Shown piece by piece: positions 47,350 to 57,260 of a stretch of 64,000 bases of DNA. The position numbers and the translations under genes were made by a program. The DNA is taken from contig CALSQY010000004.1 of the NCBI GenBank assembly GCA_943788615.1, forward strand, positions 372,001-436,000, written 5' to 3'. The stretch is from UBA4465 sp002292365 (GTDB lineage Bacteria; Bacteroidota; Bacteroidia; Cytophagales; Cyclobacteriaceae). Numbering within the stretch: position 1 is the first letter of the stretch; each line of letters begins with the position of its first letter. The notes beneath the pieces are model-generated. The model saw only the letters and a program-made list of their open reading frames with translations, was not told the DNA's origin and did not search any database.

Positions 47350-49074
47350 ATGAATTTCAAAGAAAAAGCTCAATCTTGGTTGAACTCAAGTAAATTAAGT
47401 GATGCTGCCCGTCAGCAAATTGAAATCTTAAAAAAAGACACTATTGCCTTTGAAGATGCCTTTTATAAGGATCTAACTTTCGGAACAGGTGGCTTAAGGG
47501 GCCTCATGGGTATAGGATCCAATAGAATCAATGAATACACGGTAGCCATGGCGACTCAAGGATTTGCGAATTATCTAAAAGAAGCCTTTCCAAATCAAAA
47601 AATAAAAGTAGCCATTGCTCATGATAGCAGGAATAATACTGAATTATATACCCGTATTGCGGCCGAAGTTTTCAGTGCCAATGAGATTCTTGTTTACCTC
47701 TTTAAAGAACTTCGTCCTACGCCTACCCTCTCTTTTGCCATAAGAACCCTCCAATGTCATGGAGGCGTCGTCTTGACCGCTTCTCATAATCCCAAAGAGT
47801 ACAACGGCTACAAGGCGTATTGGAATGACGGAGCGCAATTAATCGCACCTCATGATGATCATGTTATCAATAATGTTAAACTAATTAAGTCCATTGATGA
47901 AGTAAAATTTGATAAAAAGAGTGAACTCATTAAATACTTGGATGATACCATCGATGGCCAATACCTAAATATGATCGCATCGCTGAGTTTAAGGTACCCT
48001 CAAAAAAACAGAGCAAGCGAACTGAAAATTGTTTTTTCGTCTATCCATGGAACGGGAATTACTTTGGTTCCCCGGGCTTTGGAAAAATTTGGGTTTGAAA
48101 ATATCACCATTGTTTCAGAACAGGCCCAACCAGACGGCAACTTTCCTACCGTCATTTACCCTAATCCAGAGGAAGCAGAAGCTCTAGAGATTGCCCTTAA
48201 AACCGCTAAGGATGTCGATGCAGACCTCGTACTGGCAACCGATCCAGATGCAGATAGAGTCGGGATTGCTGCCAAAAATTTAAACGACGAGTTTGAACTG
48301 CTCAATGGGAATCAAACCGCTGTACTACTCATCTATTATTTACTTACAAAGTGGAAAGAAAAAGGCAAGCTAAAAGGACAGGAATACATTGTAAAAACCA
48401 TCGTTACAACTGAACTCATTCGCGCCATTTCCACACATTTTAACGTAACTTGCTTGGATACATTAACGGGTTTCAAATATATCGCCGAAAAAATTCGTCA
48501 ACTTGAAAGTACAAAAACTTTTATTGCTGGTGGAGAGGAGAGTTATGGTTATCTGATTGGAGACCAAGTACGCGATAAAGATGCCGTAATGTCCTCCGCG
48601 ATGATTGCTGAACTAACTGCTTGGGCTAAAGACCAAAGAAAATCTCTATTCGATGTCTTACTGGACATCTGGATGGAATTTGGTCTCTATCGGGAAGGGC
48701 TTATCTCAATTACCAAAAAAGGTAAAGCCGGTGCTCAAGAAATTCAAGAGATCATGAAAACCCTAAGAAATACCCCTCCCATCTTTTTAAATGATTTTTT
48801 AGTAACTGACATTATTGACTATTCAAACCTTACACATTTAGAAACCAAAACAAAACAAATCCTCCCTTTAGACTCACATAAATCTAATATTTTACAATTT
48901 ATTACAGAAGATGGATCACGAATATCGATAAGACCCTCGGGCACCGAACCTAAAATAAAAATCTATTTTTCAGTATATTCTTCATTGCAAAGCAAAAGCG
49001 AGTTGAAAGAAAAAAAAGGTCAACTTGATAGCCAAATCTCAAAACTTTCAAAATCATTATTAAAGCATTTCTAA
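47350..49074 (+). CDS. Phospho-sugar mutase (phosphoglucomutase/phosphomannomutase)
   Basis: 574 residues, alpha-D-phosphohexomutase family. The active-site phosphoserine is in VVLTASHNPKEYNGYKAYW, the metal loop is ATDPDADRVGIA, the sugar-specificity loop is GGEESYGYL and the phosphate-binding loop is SIRPSGTEPKIKIYF. The length and EESYGYLIGD loop match the PGM2/PMM-type enzymes of Firmicutes and Bacteroidota that interconvert glucose-1- and glucose-6-phosphate and possibly ribose phosphates. Complete. Confidence 0.92.
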   Translation: MNFKEKAQSWLNSSKLSDAARQQIEILKKDTIAFEDAFYKDLTFGTGGLRGLMGIGSNRINEYTVAMATQGFANYLKEAFPNQKIKVAIAHDSRNNTELYTRIAAEVFSANEILVYLFKELRPTPTLSFAIRTLQCHGGVVLTASHNPKEYNGYKAYWNDGAQLIAPHDDHVINNVKLIKSIDEVKFDKKSELIKYLDDTIDGQYLNMIASLSLRYPQKNRASELKIVFSSIHGTGITLVPRALEKFGFENITIVSEQAQPDGNFPTVIYPNPEEAEALEIALKTAKDVDADLVLATDPDADRVGIAAKNLNDEFELLNGNQTAVLLIYYLLTKWKEKGKLKGQEYIVKTIVTTELIRAISTHFNVTCLDTLTGFKYIAEKIRQLESTKTFIAGGEESYGYLIGDQVRDKDAVMSSAMIAELTAWAKDQRKSLFDVLLDIWMEFGLYREGLISITKKGKAGAQEIQEIMKTLRNTPPIFLNDFLVTDIIDYSNLTHLETKTKQILPLDSHKSNILQFITEDGSRISIRPSGTEPKIKIYFSVYSSLQSKSELKEKKGQLDSQISKLSKSLLKHF

Positions 49075-49219
49075 TCACTTTGGGTACTCTCATGATTATT
49101 TTTTAAACATTAATATTTAATTCCATTTTTGCAAATTAAACATTAATAAAAAGCTCTCTTAAAAAAAAGGCTTAAGCATGATGATATTTTTCAATGTTAT
49201 TTTTAATCTAAATTGAATT

Positions 49220-49390
49220 TCAATTACTCATAAAAGTAGGAATGCCCCCCATAAATGTCAAAGCCAACGAAAAACTAGATGCATCTCCTAATGTTGTTTC
49301 GGCTACCTCAAAAGGTAATTTTCCTTTCATATAAAATTGTCCACCAAATATTTTTGATAGTGCATAAATATTAAGAATTGTAAAGACACA
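49220..49390 (-). pseudogene. Possible gene remnant after araA
   Basis: A minus-strand frame of 56 codons without a start, preceded by an in-frame TAG at 49393. It reads ILNIYALSKIFGGQFYMKGK then LPFEVAETTLGDASSFSLAL and ends TFMGGIPTFMSN. The residue use looks coding and the end is reminiscent of the last strands of a membrane or enzyme domain, but I do not recognise it. It may be the 3' end of a gene lost by deletion at the end of the sugar locus. Confidence 0.3.
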
Positions 49391-49418
49391 CTACCTTAGG
49401 ACAATTTCAAATATCTTT

Positions 49419-50873
49419 TTAAAATCTATTAATATCTGTCTTTTCATCAATAGTTACTATCTCTATATCAACCATATCACAATAATCATCTAAATATTCA
49501 TTAGACAAATTCTGACTAAAGCAAGTATGATGAGCCCCACCTGCCAAGATCCATGCCTGGGCTCCTTCCTTTAAATTGGGTTTTACATTCCAAAGTGCCC
49601 TAGCTGTTGGTAAATATGGAAGCCCTTCTTTTGGTTTTATTGTCGTTACATTATTAACTACCATTCTCATTCGTCCTCCCATATCCACAATAGAAGCATT
49701 TAATGCCTCTCCTGCAGCAGCATTGAAAACTAACCTCACCGGATCCTCTTTTCCACCGATTCCCAAAGGATGTATTTCACATTTGACATCACCCCCAGCA
49801 ATCGAGGGACAAATTTCAAGCATATGAGAACCAAGTACCCGATCACTCCCGTGCAAGAAATGATAGGTATAATCTTCCATAAATGAGTTACCCCCTTTGA
49901 GACCGGCCGCCATAACTTTCATCGTTCTAACTAATGCCGCCGTTTTCCAATCACCCTCACCCGCAAATCCATAGCCCTGATTCATCAAACGCTGAGCAGC
50001 TATGCCAGGTAGTTGAGTCAAACCATGAAGATTTTCAAAAGTATCAGTGAAAGATGTGAAACTCCCTTCTCTCATAAAATTACCTAGACCAATTTCAATT
50101 CGGGCAGCATCTTCCAATGACCCTCGTTTGACTCCATCAAATTTTAATTGATCAGAAATAAGATAAGTTGATTCGTATTCATCTATCAAATTTTTCATTT
50201 CAGCATCGGAAACCATTTTGATATATTCAATTAAGTCACCAACTCCATATCCATTTACAGAATAACCAAATTTTATTTGCGCCTCAACCTTATCTCCTTC
50301 TGTTACAGCTACTTCTCGCATATTATCTCCAATCCTGGCTACCTTACCAGATTTTGCATCGTGATGAGCCGAAGCAACTCTGGACCAGATATTGATTTTC
50401 TCGATGACTTTACTGTCTTTCCAATGACCAACAACTACCTTTCTATTAATTTTTAACCTTGAGCAAATAAATCCAAACTCCCTATCTCCATGAGCTGATT
50501 GGTTTAAATTCATAAAATCCATATCAATTTTAGACCATGGAATCTCAGCATTATACTGTGTATGCAGATGCAAAAAAGGTTTGTCTAGCACTTTCAAACC
50601 ATTAATCCACATCTTAGCTGGAGAAAAAGTATGCATCCAAAATATTAATCCAATACAATTCTTCTCATTATTAGAAATTTGGCAAATCGCAGTGATCTCC
50701 TCTGGGGTAGTAACTACTCCCTTATCCTTTATCGATACCAAAATTTCAGAATTCGCATTCAATGATTTAACTATTTCCTCGGTATGAGCTGCTACTTTTC
50801 TTAAAATTTTAGTCCCATAAAGATGTTGACTCCCCGTAATAAACCAAATTTCATTAACACAAATATCTATCAT
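49419..50873 (-). CDS. araA: L-arabinose isomerase
   Basis: 484 residues, slightly under the usual 500. It converts L-arabinose to L-ribulose in the cytoplasm with manganese. IWFITGSQHLYG at the N-terminus, LIFWMHTFSPAKMWI, FLHLHTQYNAEIPW, GFAGEGDWKTAALVRTMKVM and ARALWNVKPNLKEGAQAWIL, given as ARALWNVKPNLKEG, are all family hallmarks, and HHTCFSQNL closes the active site. It is the last gene of a minus-strand sugar operon, 16 bases after a symporter gene. Confidence 0.96.
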   Translation of the reverse strand: MIDICVNEIWFITGSQHLYGTKILRKVAAHTEEIVKSLNANSEILVSIKDKGVVTTPEEITAICQISNNEKNCIGLIFWMHTFSPAKMWINGLKVLDKPFLHLHTQYNAEIPWSKIDMDFMNLNQSAHGDREFGFICSRLKINRKVVVGHWKDSKVIEKINIWSRVASAHHDAKSGKVARIGDNMREVAVTEGDKVEAQIKFGYSVNGYGVGDLIEYIKMVSDAEMKNLIDEYESTYLISDQLKFDGVKRGSLEDAARIEIGLGNFMREGSFTSFTDTFENLHGLTQLPGIAAQRLMNQGYGFAGEGDWKTAALVRTMKVMAAGLKGGNSFMEDYTYHFLHGSDRVLGSHMLEICPSIAGGDVKCEIHPLGIGGKEDPVRLVFNAAAGEALNASIVDMGGRMRMVVNNVTTIKPKEGLPYLPTARALWNVKPNLKEGAQAWILAGGAHHTCFSQNLSNEYLDDYCDMVDIEIVTIDEKTDINRF

Positions 50874-50889
50874 ATCGCTTTATATCAAA

Positions 50890-52758
50890 CTACCAAAAAA
50901 TAATATATAATCCCACCACAGTACCTATGGAAGCGATCGCACCAATATTAAAAGAAATACTCGTATCAAAAAGTGTTTTGTTTTTAATGACTATGGCTTT
51001 ATGATCCATTACCTCCATCTTAACATTAGTATATGTGATGATCCCCAACATTAATAATAAGAATGCCATCATAAATATAGATTCGAGCGCTAAATGCGCA
51101 TAGGGAACAGCCCCAAAAATACCAAAGAGCAAAGCTATCAAACCTAAAATCCCCAATATGTAACTGACCCTTAAACCTTTATTCAAAGGTACTACTCCTT
51201 CTTCATTTTTTATTTTAAACTCCTTATCCTTAAAACTAATGATCGAAGCAATCGTACAAAGTATGATGAAAACATAACCCATTCTTAAAATCCAAGGAAT
51301 TTCAAAAAGTATTGTTTTTATAAAAATTCCGATAGGAATGGTAGCAATTGCAGTCACTAGAGCCGCACGCGAAGTGATTTGCTTCCAGAAAAGACCCATG
51401 CCAAAAACACATACTGCCCCGGGATATATAAACCCTGTATACTCCTGAATATATTGAAATACTTGATCTAGATTTCTAAGTGCTGGAGCTGCTAATCCAG
51501 CAATAAAAATTGCGATAACACCCACCAAACGACCGATAAAAACAAGTGCCTTATCACTAGAATTAGGACGAAGATTTCTGTAAATATCAATAGTAAAAAT
51601 TGTCGAAGTACTATTAATCATAGACGCCAATGAAGAGACAATAGCAGCCACAAGGGCGGCAAAGGCAAGTCCTCTTATCCCAGACGGGACAAAATTTTTC
51701 AACAACCATGGATAGGCTTCATCTGACTTCCCAATTGTTCCAATTTCTGACATCGACTTTCCCAACATGTCCGGGAGCTCTGCACCATAATCTTTGAGTA
51801 GCACCAACGCCGTAATTCCAGGTATTACAACTAATAGGGGTATCAATATTTTCAAAAAACTAGCAAATAATAGGCCTTTTTTCGCTTCGCCTAAACTTTT
51901 TGCTGCAAGCCCTTTTTGTATTATGTATTGATTAAATCCCCAATAACCAAAATTAGTCAACCACATAGCACCAAAAATCACTGCTAAACCCGGTAAATCA
52001 AGAAAAGCATCTTTTTCCCCACCAAAACCATCAGGTACGAATATAGATCCCTTGGAAATAATCATATGAAAGTGTGAACCTGCTTTATTATAAGTTTCTA
52101 TAAAACCTGAAACAACACTCCCTCCCCCCAAAATTTCTAGAGCAAAATAAGTAGTTAGTAACCCCCCACCGATAAGAAAAATTACCTGAATTACATCTGT
52201 CCAAGCTACAGCTGACAGTCCTCCCAATACACTATATAAACCTGAGAATGCCAATAAGCCGACAATACCCCAAATGAGTGGTACTCCCATGATCGAGTTC
52301 AATGCCAATGCTCCCAAATAACTTACAGAAGTCATATTCACAAAAACATATACAAATAGCCAAAACACAGCGAAAAATGTAGCTGTGGTTTTATTGAACC
52401 TCATCTGTATAAATTGAGGCATTGTATATATCTTCTTTTCAAGAAAAATAGGCAAAAAATATTTGGCAACAATGATTAAAGCTATGGCTGCAATCCATTC
52501 ATAAGCTGCAATGGCTAGTCCTAGTGCATAACCTGATCCCGACATAGCAATAAAGTGCTCAGCAGATATATTTGCTGCAATCAATGATGAACCTACAGCC
52601 CACCAGGTTAACGTATTTCCTGCCAAAAAATAGTCCTGAACTGACTGACCCTCCTTACCCTTTCTTCTTTTAAATGAAATAAATACTCCAGTAAATAAGA
52701 TAACCACACAATAAACTGAAAATACAAAATAATCGAGCGTGGAAAATGTAGCTATCAT
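50890..52758 (-). CDS. Sodium/sugar symporter (SSS family), first copy
   Basis: 622 residues, about 14 membrane helices of the SGLT type. N-terminal YFVFSVYCVVILFTGVFISF, then YFLAGNTLTWWAVGSSLIAA and NISAEHFIAMSGSGYALGL, with WTDVIQVIFLIGGG and ASMINSTSTIFTIDIYR marking the sodium sites. The place between araA and araD suggests L-arabinose or an arabinose-containing oligosaccharide as substrate. It differs widely from the second symporter at 58329-59954, so the two probably carry different sugars. Confidence 0.9.
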   Translation of the reverse strand: MIATFSTLDYFVFSVYCVVILFTGVFISFKRRKGKEGQSVQDYFLAGNTLTWWAVGSSLIAANISAEHFIAMSGSGYALGLAIAAYEWIAAIALIIVAKYFLPIFLEKKIYTMPQFIQMRFNKTTATFFAVFWLFVYVFVNMTSVSYLGALALNSIMGVPLIWGIVGLLAFSGLYSVLGGLSAVAWTDVIQVIFLIGGGLLTTYFALEILGGGSVVSGFIETYNKAGSHFHMIISKGSIFVPDGFGGEKDAFLDLPGLAVIFGAMWLTNFGYWGFNQYIIQKGLAAKSLGEAKKGLLFASFLKILIPLLVVIPGITALVLLKDYGAELPDMLGKSMSEIGTIGKSDEAYPWLLKNFVPSGIRGLAFAALVAAIVSSLASMINSTSTIFTIDIYRNLRPNSSDKALVFIGRLVGVIAIFIAGLAAPALRNLDQVFQYIQEYTGFIYPGAVCVFGMGLFWKQITSRAALVTAIATIPIGIFIKTILFEIPWILRMGYVFIILCTIASIISFKDKEFKIKNEEGVVPLNKGLRVSYILGILGLIALLFGIFGAVPYAHLALESIFMMAFLLLMLGIITYTNVKMEVMDHKAIVIKNKTLFDTSISFNIGAIASIGTVVGLYIIFW

Positions 52759-52788
52759 CGTTCTTTAATTTTCATGGAATGATAAAAT

Positions 52789-53493
52789 TTAGGATTGCCC
52801 ATAATAAGCATTCTTACCATGCTTCCTTTCAAAGTGCTTATTTCTTAATGCATCAGTTAATAAGGGAGCATCAGAACGAATTGTCTTAGTGATAAAAGCC
52901 ATTTTTGCAATCTCTTCTAAAACAGCACTATGGTAGACTGCTTCAGCAACTGATGCCCCCCACGTAAAAGGTGCATGATTGGCAACAATCACCATCGGAA
53001 CCTCTTCGGGTGTCATATTCCTATCTTTAAAAACATTTATAATCTGATGTCCTGTCCCATATTCATAATCTCCTTTAATCATATCATCAGACATGACCGG
53101 AGCACAAGGGACATCCACCGTCAAATGATCTGCATGTGTAGTCCCCAGAATTGGAATATCTAGTTGAGCTTGAGCCCAACCGGTGGCATAGGTAGAATGC
53201 GTATGAGCAATCCCTTTAATATTCTTCCAGTGTTTGTATAACACGGCATGTGTTTCTGTATCTGATGATGGCCGCATACTGCCCTCTATTACTTGAGCAT
53301 CAAAGTCAATAACCACCATATCCTCAGGTTTCAACACCTTGTATGCTACCCCACTTGGCTTAATAGCAAATACTGCTCTTTCTCTATCTACTGCACTTGC
53401 ATTTCCAAAAGTAAAAAGAACCAAACCCATTTCAGGCAGTTGCATATTAGCCTCATATGCTTCTTCCTTCAAGTATTTATATGTATTCTTCAT
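52789..53493 (-). CDS. araD: L-ribulose-5-phosphate 4-epimerase
   Basis: 234 residues, class II aldolase fold. It interconverts L-ribulose-5-phosphate and D-xylulose-5-phosphate, feeding the transketolase route. FTFGNASAVDRERAVFAIKP gives the phosphate site, the zinc histidines are in IAHTHSTYATGWAQ and ILGTTHADHL, and ANHAPFTWG is the third ligand region. The tail has KHGKNAYYGQ, typical of AraD. Its start overlaps the araB stop by four bases. Confidence 0.96.
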   Translation of the reverse strand: MKNTYKYLKEEAYEANMQLPEMGLVLFTFGNASAVDRERAVFAIKPSGVAYKVLKPEDMVVIDFDAQVIEGSMRPSSDTETHAVLYKHWKNIKGIAHTHSTYATGWAQAQLDIPILGTTHADHLTVDVPCAPVMSDDMIKGDYEYGTGHQIINVFKDRNMTPEEVPMVIVANHAPFTWGASVAEAVYHSAVLEEIAKMAFITKTIRSDAPLLTDALRNKHFERKHGKNAYYGQS

Positions 53494-55118
53494 TTCGTAA
53501 TTTTTTCAACTGTTTGCCCCAATTCACAATATTTTTGATAAAGAATATTATAAACATCGACTCTTTCAACATTTGGAAAATAAGTTTTGTCAAACCCTCT
53601 ACCCATTCTTGACATCGCCTCTTGGACTGATGTAAATTTTCCAGCAGCCGTTGCAGCAAACATAGCAGCACCCAAAGCACAGGTTTGACTCGAAGCCCCA
53701 ACCTTTATCGGCTTATTTAGGACATCAGACAACATTTGCATAACATAAGATGACTTTCTTGCAATACCCCCTAAGGCTATAACACCCTTCACATCAATAC
53801 CTTCATCTGTAAACCGATCACTGATACTCCTAGCTCCAAAACAGGTTGCCTCCACTAAACTTTTGAAAATTCGGGGTGCATCTATACCAAGATTTAATCC
53901 TGAAACTGCTCCTTTTAAAAATTGATTAGCATCAGGAGATCTTCGGCCATTCATCCAATCTAAAGAGACCATATCATTGACTGTAGGTGAGATTGCCGCC
54001 GCTTGATTTGTAAGTTGAGGAATAATTGCTTCTTCAATTTCTTTTCGGAGCGTTTGATCTTCTATCATCTCTAGGGGCCAGTTAATCACCTTTTTAAACC
54101 ATGCATATACATCACCAAAAGCCGATTGGCCAGCCTCCAAACCAAGCATTCCTGGCAGAACAGATCCATAAACCTGACCGCAGATACCTCTGACCAAAAT
54201 ATTTTTTTCGAGTTTTGGAGTCACCATGATATCACATGTTGATGTGCCAATTACTTTACTCAAATAACCTGGTTCAATTTCACCACCTACAGCACCCATA
54301 TGGGCATCGTATGCTCCAACGGCGACTACCAGAGCTGGTGGAAGCCCAAATTGATCAGCCCAAAAGGGACTTAACGAACCTGCTGAAACCTCTGATGAAA
54401 AGACATTTTCGAGTAAATTATACTTGAAATTAAGTAATACTGGATCTAACCCAGATAGAAAATCAACAGGTACACCATTGTAATCTTTATGCCAAAGTGC
54501 TTTATGGCCTGCAGCACAAACACTTCTCTTCAATTGCCTTACATCTCCGCCTCCCGTAATAAGAAAGGGAATCCAATCACAATGTTCCAACCATGTATAA
54601 GCAGCTAATCTTACTTTTCTGTCTATCCTACAGGTATGTAATATTTTGGCCCAATACCACTCTGAAGAGTAGATACCTCCAACATATTGTAAATAATCAT
54701 TTTCGGATTTCTCATTCGCATTATTAATTTCCTCAGCTTCTTCAGTGGCAGTATGATCTTTCCAGAGATGAAACATAGCATTAGGATTTTCTTCAAATTC
54801 TGGTAACATAGCTAAGGGAATACCTGCTGCATTTACTGGACAAGGCGTAGATCCAGTTGTATCAACTCCTATTCCAATTACATTTAACCTTACATAGTCT
54901 TCAGCGCTGTTCAAGGCCTGATTAATAGCCTTTTTCATGGCATTTATATAATCCTTCGGATGCTGTCTAAACTGGTTATTAAGAGGATTACAATATTTCT
55001 GACTTTTCCATCTCTCATATTCAGCAACAGACATACCCACTTCTTCGCCTGAATCTACATCAACTATCAAAGCTCGTAAACTATCAGTTCCAAAGTCTAA
55101 ACCTATCGTGTATGGCAT
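53490..55118 (-). CDS. araB: Ribulokinase
   Basis: 542 residues, FGGY carbohydrate kinase. It phosphorylates L-ribulose at C5. IGLDFGTDSLRALIVDV is the N-terminal phosphate loop; IGIGVDTTGSTPCPVNAAG, YVGGIYSSEWYWAKILH and DWMNGRRSPDAN are AraB-specific. The C-terminal signature is IALGGIARKSSYVMQMLSDV. A perfect 8-base palindrome at 55143-55162 lies 25 bases upstream of the ATG, so this part of the locus may have its own control point. Followed by araD with a four-base overlap. Confidence 0.96.
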   Translation of the reverse strand: MPYTIGLDFGTDSLRALIVDVDSGEEVGMSVAEYERWKSQKYCNPLNNQFRQHPKDYINAMKKAINQALNSAEDYVRLNVIGIGVDTTGSTPCPVNAAGIPLAMLPEFEENPNAMFHLWKDHTATEEAEEINNANEKSENDYLQYVGGIYSSEWYWAKILHTCRIDRKVRLAAYTWLEHCDWIPFLITGGGDVRQLKRSVCAAGHKALWHKDYNGVPVDFLSGLDPVLLNFKYNLLENVFSSEVSAGSLSPFWADQFGLPPALVVAVGAYDAHMGAVGGEIEPGYLSKVIGTSTCDIMVTPKLEKNILVRGICGQVYGSVLPGMLGLEAGQSAFGDVYAWFKKVINWPLEMIEDQTLRKEIEEAIIPQLTNQAAAISPTVNDMVSLDWMNGRRSPDANQFLKGAVSGLNLGIDAPRIFKSLVEATCFGARSISDRFTDEGIDVKGVIALGGIARKSSYVMQMLSDVLNKPIKVGASSQTCALGAAMFAATAAGKFTSVQEAMSRMGRGFDKTYFPNVERVDVYNILYQKYCELGQTVEKITK

Positions 55119-55142
55119 TTTTCCTACTATTTTTTTTACTTA

Positions 55143-55162
55143 TTCCAATGTGATCATTGGAA
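55143..55162. promoter_or_regulatory. Palindrome upstream of araB, candidate operator
   Basis: TTCCAATGTGATCATTGGAA has two perfect 8-base arms with a 4-base centre. It sits in the 68-base gap between the aldo/keto reductase gene and araB, 25 bases before the araB ATG. It is a likely repressor site or a short RNA stem; no regulator gene is present in the locus. Confidence 0.5.
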
Positions 55163-55186
55163 ATATTATAAATATCCTTCCACAAT

Positions 55187-56362
55187 TTATGAATACTTTA
55201 TTCTTAAATCTACAGCAGTTTCTTTCCAAATCTCATAAAATTTAACTGCCGCTTGACGAAATTTATGGTAATCTAATTCGGTTTCAAAAATTTGGACATC
55301 GTTCCATAGCATATCTCTATCATGCCCGAGTAATCTTGCCTCAGGCCAGAAAAAAACTTGTCCCCAAATAAGGCGATTATTAGTATTGATACCTAGATTT
55401 TCATCGCTTCCATCCCCATTTATCTTTATATATTGATTATTACTTAAGGCCTCTTTTGTTGCACATGCTAAGTTAGATTTTATCCATTCCGACCTTTCCG
55501 CCATCGCAACATAGCCAACATTATTCTGTTCTCTTTGATGAGCCCACGATAAACATACTTCAGGAGGTGTCATACCTGTTTCTCCAGCCACTTGCTGAAT
55601 AATTGGATGTAACATATCTACTTGATGTTCAGCAAATCTATCTCGACCTGGTCTTCGAGGAGAACCCAATGACATATAGCCAGACGGTACCACTTTTTCA
55701 GAAATTAAATATTTTACAAAATCTTGTTGTTGAAATAATGGATGAAGCTCCATTTGGTTATAAGAAGGACGGTTGAAGTGATCAGTGTCTCTCAACAACA
55801 ACTCCATGGTCTTTTGAGTCTGATTTGAAGTTCCGATATTCTTCACTTTACCGCTTTTCTTCAGTTCTGTCATCTTCTCCCAAACTTTCATGAAATCCTC
55901 ATGAATATAAGGCACTGCATGCGCATTGACCGCATCCCCTGCCGAACCCGGTTCGTGATAATTTGGCCATGGCCAGTGTACGAGGTACATATCTAGATAC
56001 TCCAAACCAAGATCTTTTAAAGTTTGCTCCAAGGCCGGAATGACCTCTTCAGGCTTCATATTCTTATTCCATAACTTCGAGAGTACAAAAAGTTCTTCTC
56101 TTATTACCAAACTACTCTCTATTGCTTTTGAGATCGCTCGCCCCACAACTTCCTCATTTTGATAGGCAGTTGCACAATCAAGATGTCTATATCCCAAACG
56201 GATGGCCTCTATAATAATATCTTCCATTGCAGCCTCAAGATCTGGGTTATCTGAATGAAAGGTACCCATAGCAGCCTGTGGCATTAATGTACCATCTGAC
56301 AGCTTTAACTGAGTAACCATCGCTGGATCAATTGACTCCACATTTTTATTTATTAAATCCAT
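55187..56362 (-). CDS. Aldo/keto reductase
   Basis: 391 residues from the ATG at 56362; the frame is open to 56464 but that would overlap the kinase gene by 80 bases. The catalytic tetrad is complete: Asp62 and Tyr67 in YRHLDCATAYQNEE, Lys96 in FVLSKLW and His129 in YLVHWPWP. The protein is longer than the usual 320 residues, with an extra C-terminal part after about 270 (IWGQVFFWPEARLLGHDRD). It should reduce a sugar aldehyde to a polyol or the reverse with NAD(P)H. Next to a zinc polyol-type dehydrogenase and a sugar kinase, an aldose reductase role is inferred. Confidence 0.88.
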   Translation of the reverse strand: MDLINKNVESIDPAMVTQLKLSDGTLMPQAAMGTFHSDNPDLEAAMEDIIIEAIRLGYRHLDCATAYQNEEVVGRAISKAIESSLVIREELFVLSKLWNKNMKPEEVIPALEQTLKDLGLEYLDMYLVHWPWPNYHEPGSAGDAVNAHAVPYIHEDFMKVWEKMTELKKSGKVKNIGTSNQTQKTMELLLRDTDHFNRPSYNQMELHPLFQQQDFVKYLISEKVVPSGYMSLGSPRRPGRDRFAEHQVDMLHPIIQQVAGETGMTPPEVCLSWAHQREQNNVGYVAMAERSEWIKSNLACATKEALSNNQYIKINGDGSDENLGINTNNRLIWGQVFFWPEARLLGHDRDMLWNDVQIFETELDYHKFRQAAVKFYEIWKETAVDLRIKYS

Positions 56363-56384
56363 ATAAATAATCTTTAAATAATTT

Positions 56385-57242
56385 TCAGTTGTAATCGGGC
56401 ATAGCACCGACCGAGGCACATACAAATCCTGATATTTCAACCGCTTTTCGATGCAGTTCTTCAAGGGATTGCTCCTTAGAGAATCCTACCATCATCGCGG
56501 CGGTGAATGAATCTCCAGCACCAATTGTATCTTTTACTTGAACCATAAGTGTTTCCAACTCGCTTTTCTCCGTGGGAGTTACTAGTAAACTACCTTCATC
56601 CCCCCTTGTGAACGCCACAAGCTTAAGGTGGTATTTTTTAATCAGCTCTTTGATCTGCCCTACATCATCTGGAGATGATAGCTTTAATAATTCACTTACA
56701 ATCGGTAATTCGTCTTCATTGAGCTTCAATACATTACATAACTTCAGTGAATTCTCAATGATCTCTTTCCCGAAGTAAGATTGGCGAAGATTGATATCAA
56801 AAACAATCAACGCGTCAGCCTTACAACTTTTTAAAATTTTCTCAATTGTTTGGCGTGTAATGACACTTCGTTGAGCCAAACTCCCAAAACAAATGATATC
56901 TGCTTCAGCTACCAATTTTGCTATTTTTTGATTGAATTTTATATAATCCCAGGCCACATTTTCATGAATACGATACTCTGGGATACCTCCTCGATTGAGC
57001 GTTACATCCACTTTACTGGTAGGCCTGTCATTGACTTGAATCAAACCTGTAAAGATTTTTTTTTCCTTGAGCACATCCATGATTTCCATGCCCAAATTAT
57101 CATCTCCAACAGCACTAATTACCATTCCATTAGCGCCTTGTTGCTGTGCGTGATAGACAAAATTACATGGCGCTCCTCCCAACTTTTTCTCACTTGGGAG
57201 TATATCCCATAATAGTTCGCCAATACCAATTACGTTTTTCAT
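56385..57242 (-). CDS. PfkB-family sugar kinase (fructokinase-like)
   Basis: 285 residues, ribokinase/PfkB fold. N-terminal GIGELLWDILPSEKKLGGAP and NFVYHAQQQGANG, and the C-terminal signature VKDTIGAGDSFTAAMMVGF with the catalytic Asp. The LGGAPCNF motif is like fructokinases. It could phosphorylate a ketose formed by the neighbouring dehydrogenase. It lies between the zinc dehydrogenase (18 bases upstream) and the aldo/keto reductase. Confidence 0.88.
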   Translation of the reverse strand: MKNVIGIGELLWDILPSEKKLGGAPCNFVYHAQQQGANGMVISAVGDDNLGMEIMDVLKEKKIFTGLIQVNDRPTSKVDVTLNRGGIPEYRIHENVAWDYIKFNQKIAKLVAEADIICFGSLAQRSVITRQTIEKILKSCKADALIVFDINLRQSYFGKEIIENSLKLCNVLKLNEDELPIVSELLKLSSPDDVGQIKELIKKYHLKLVAFTRGDEGSLLVTPTEKSELETLMVQVKDTIGAGDSFTAAMMVGFSKEQSLEELHRKAVEISGFVCASVGAMPDYN

Positions 57243-57260
57243 ACTTTGTAATTTCTAAAA

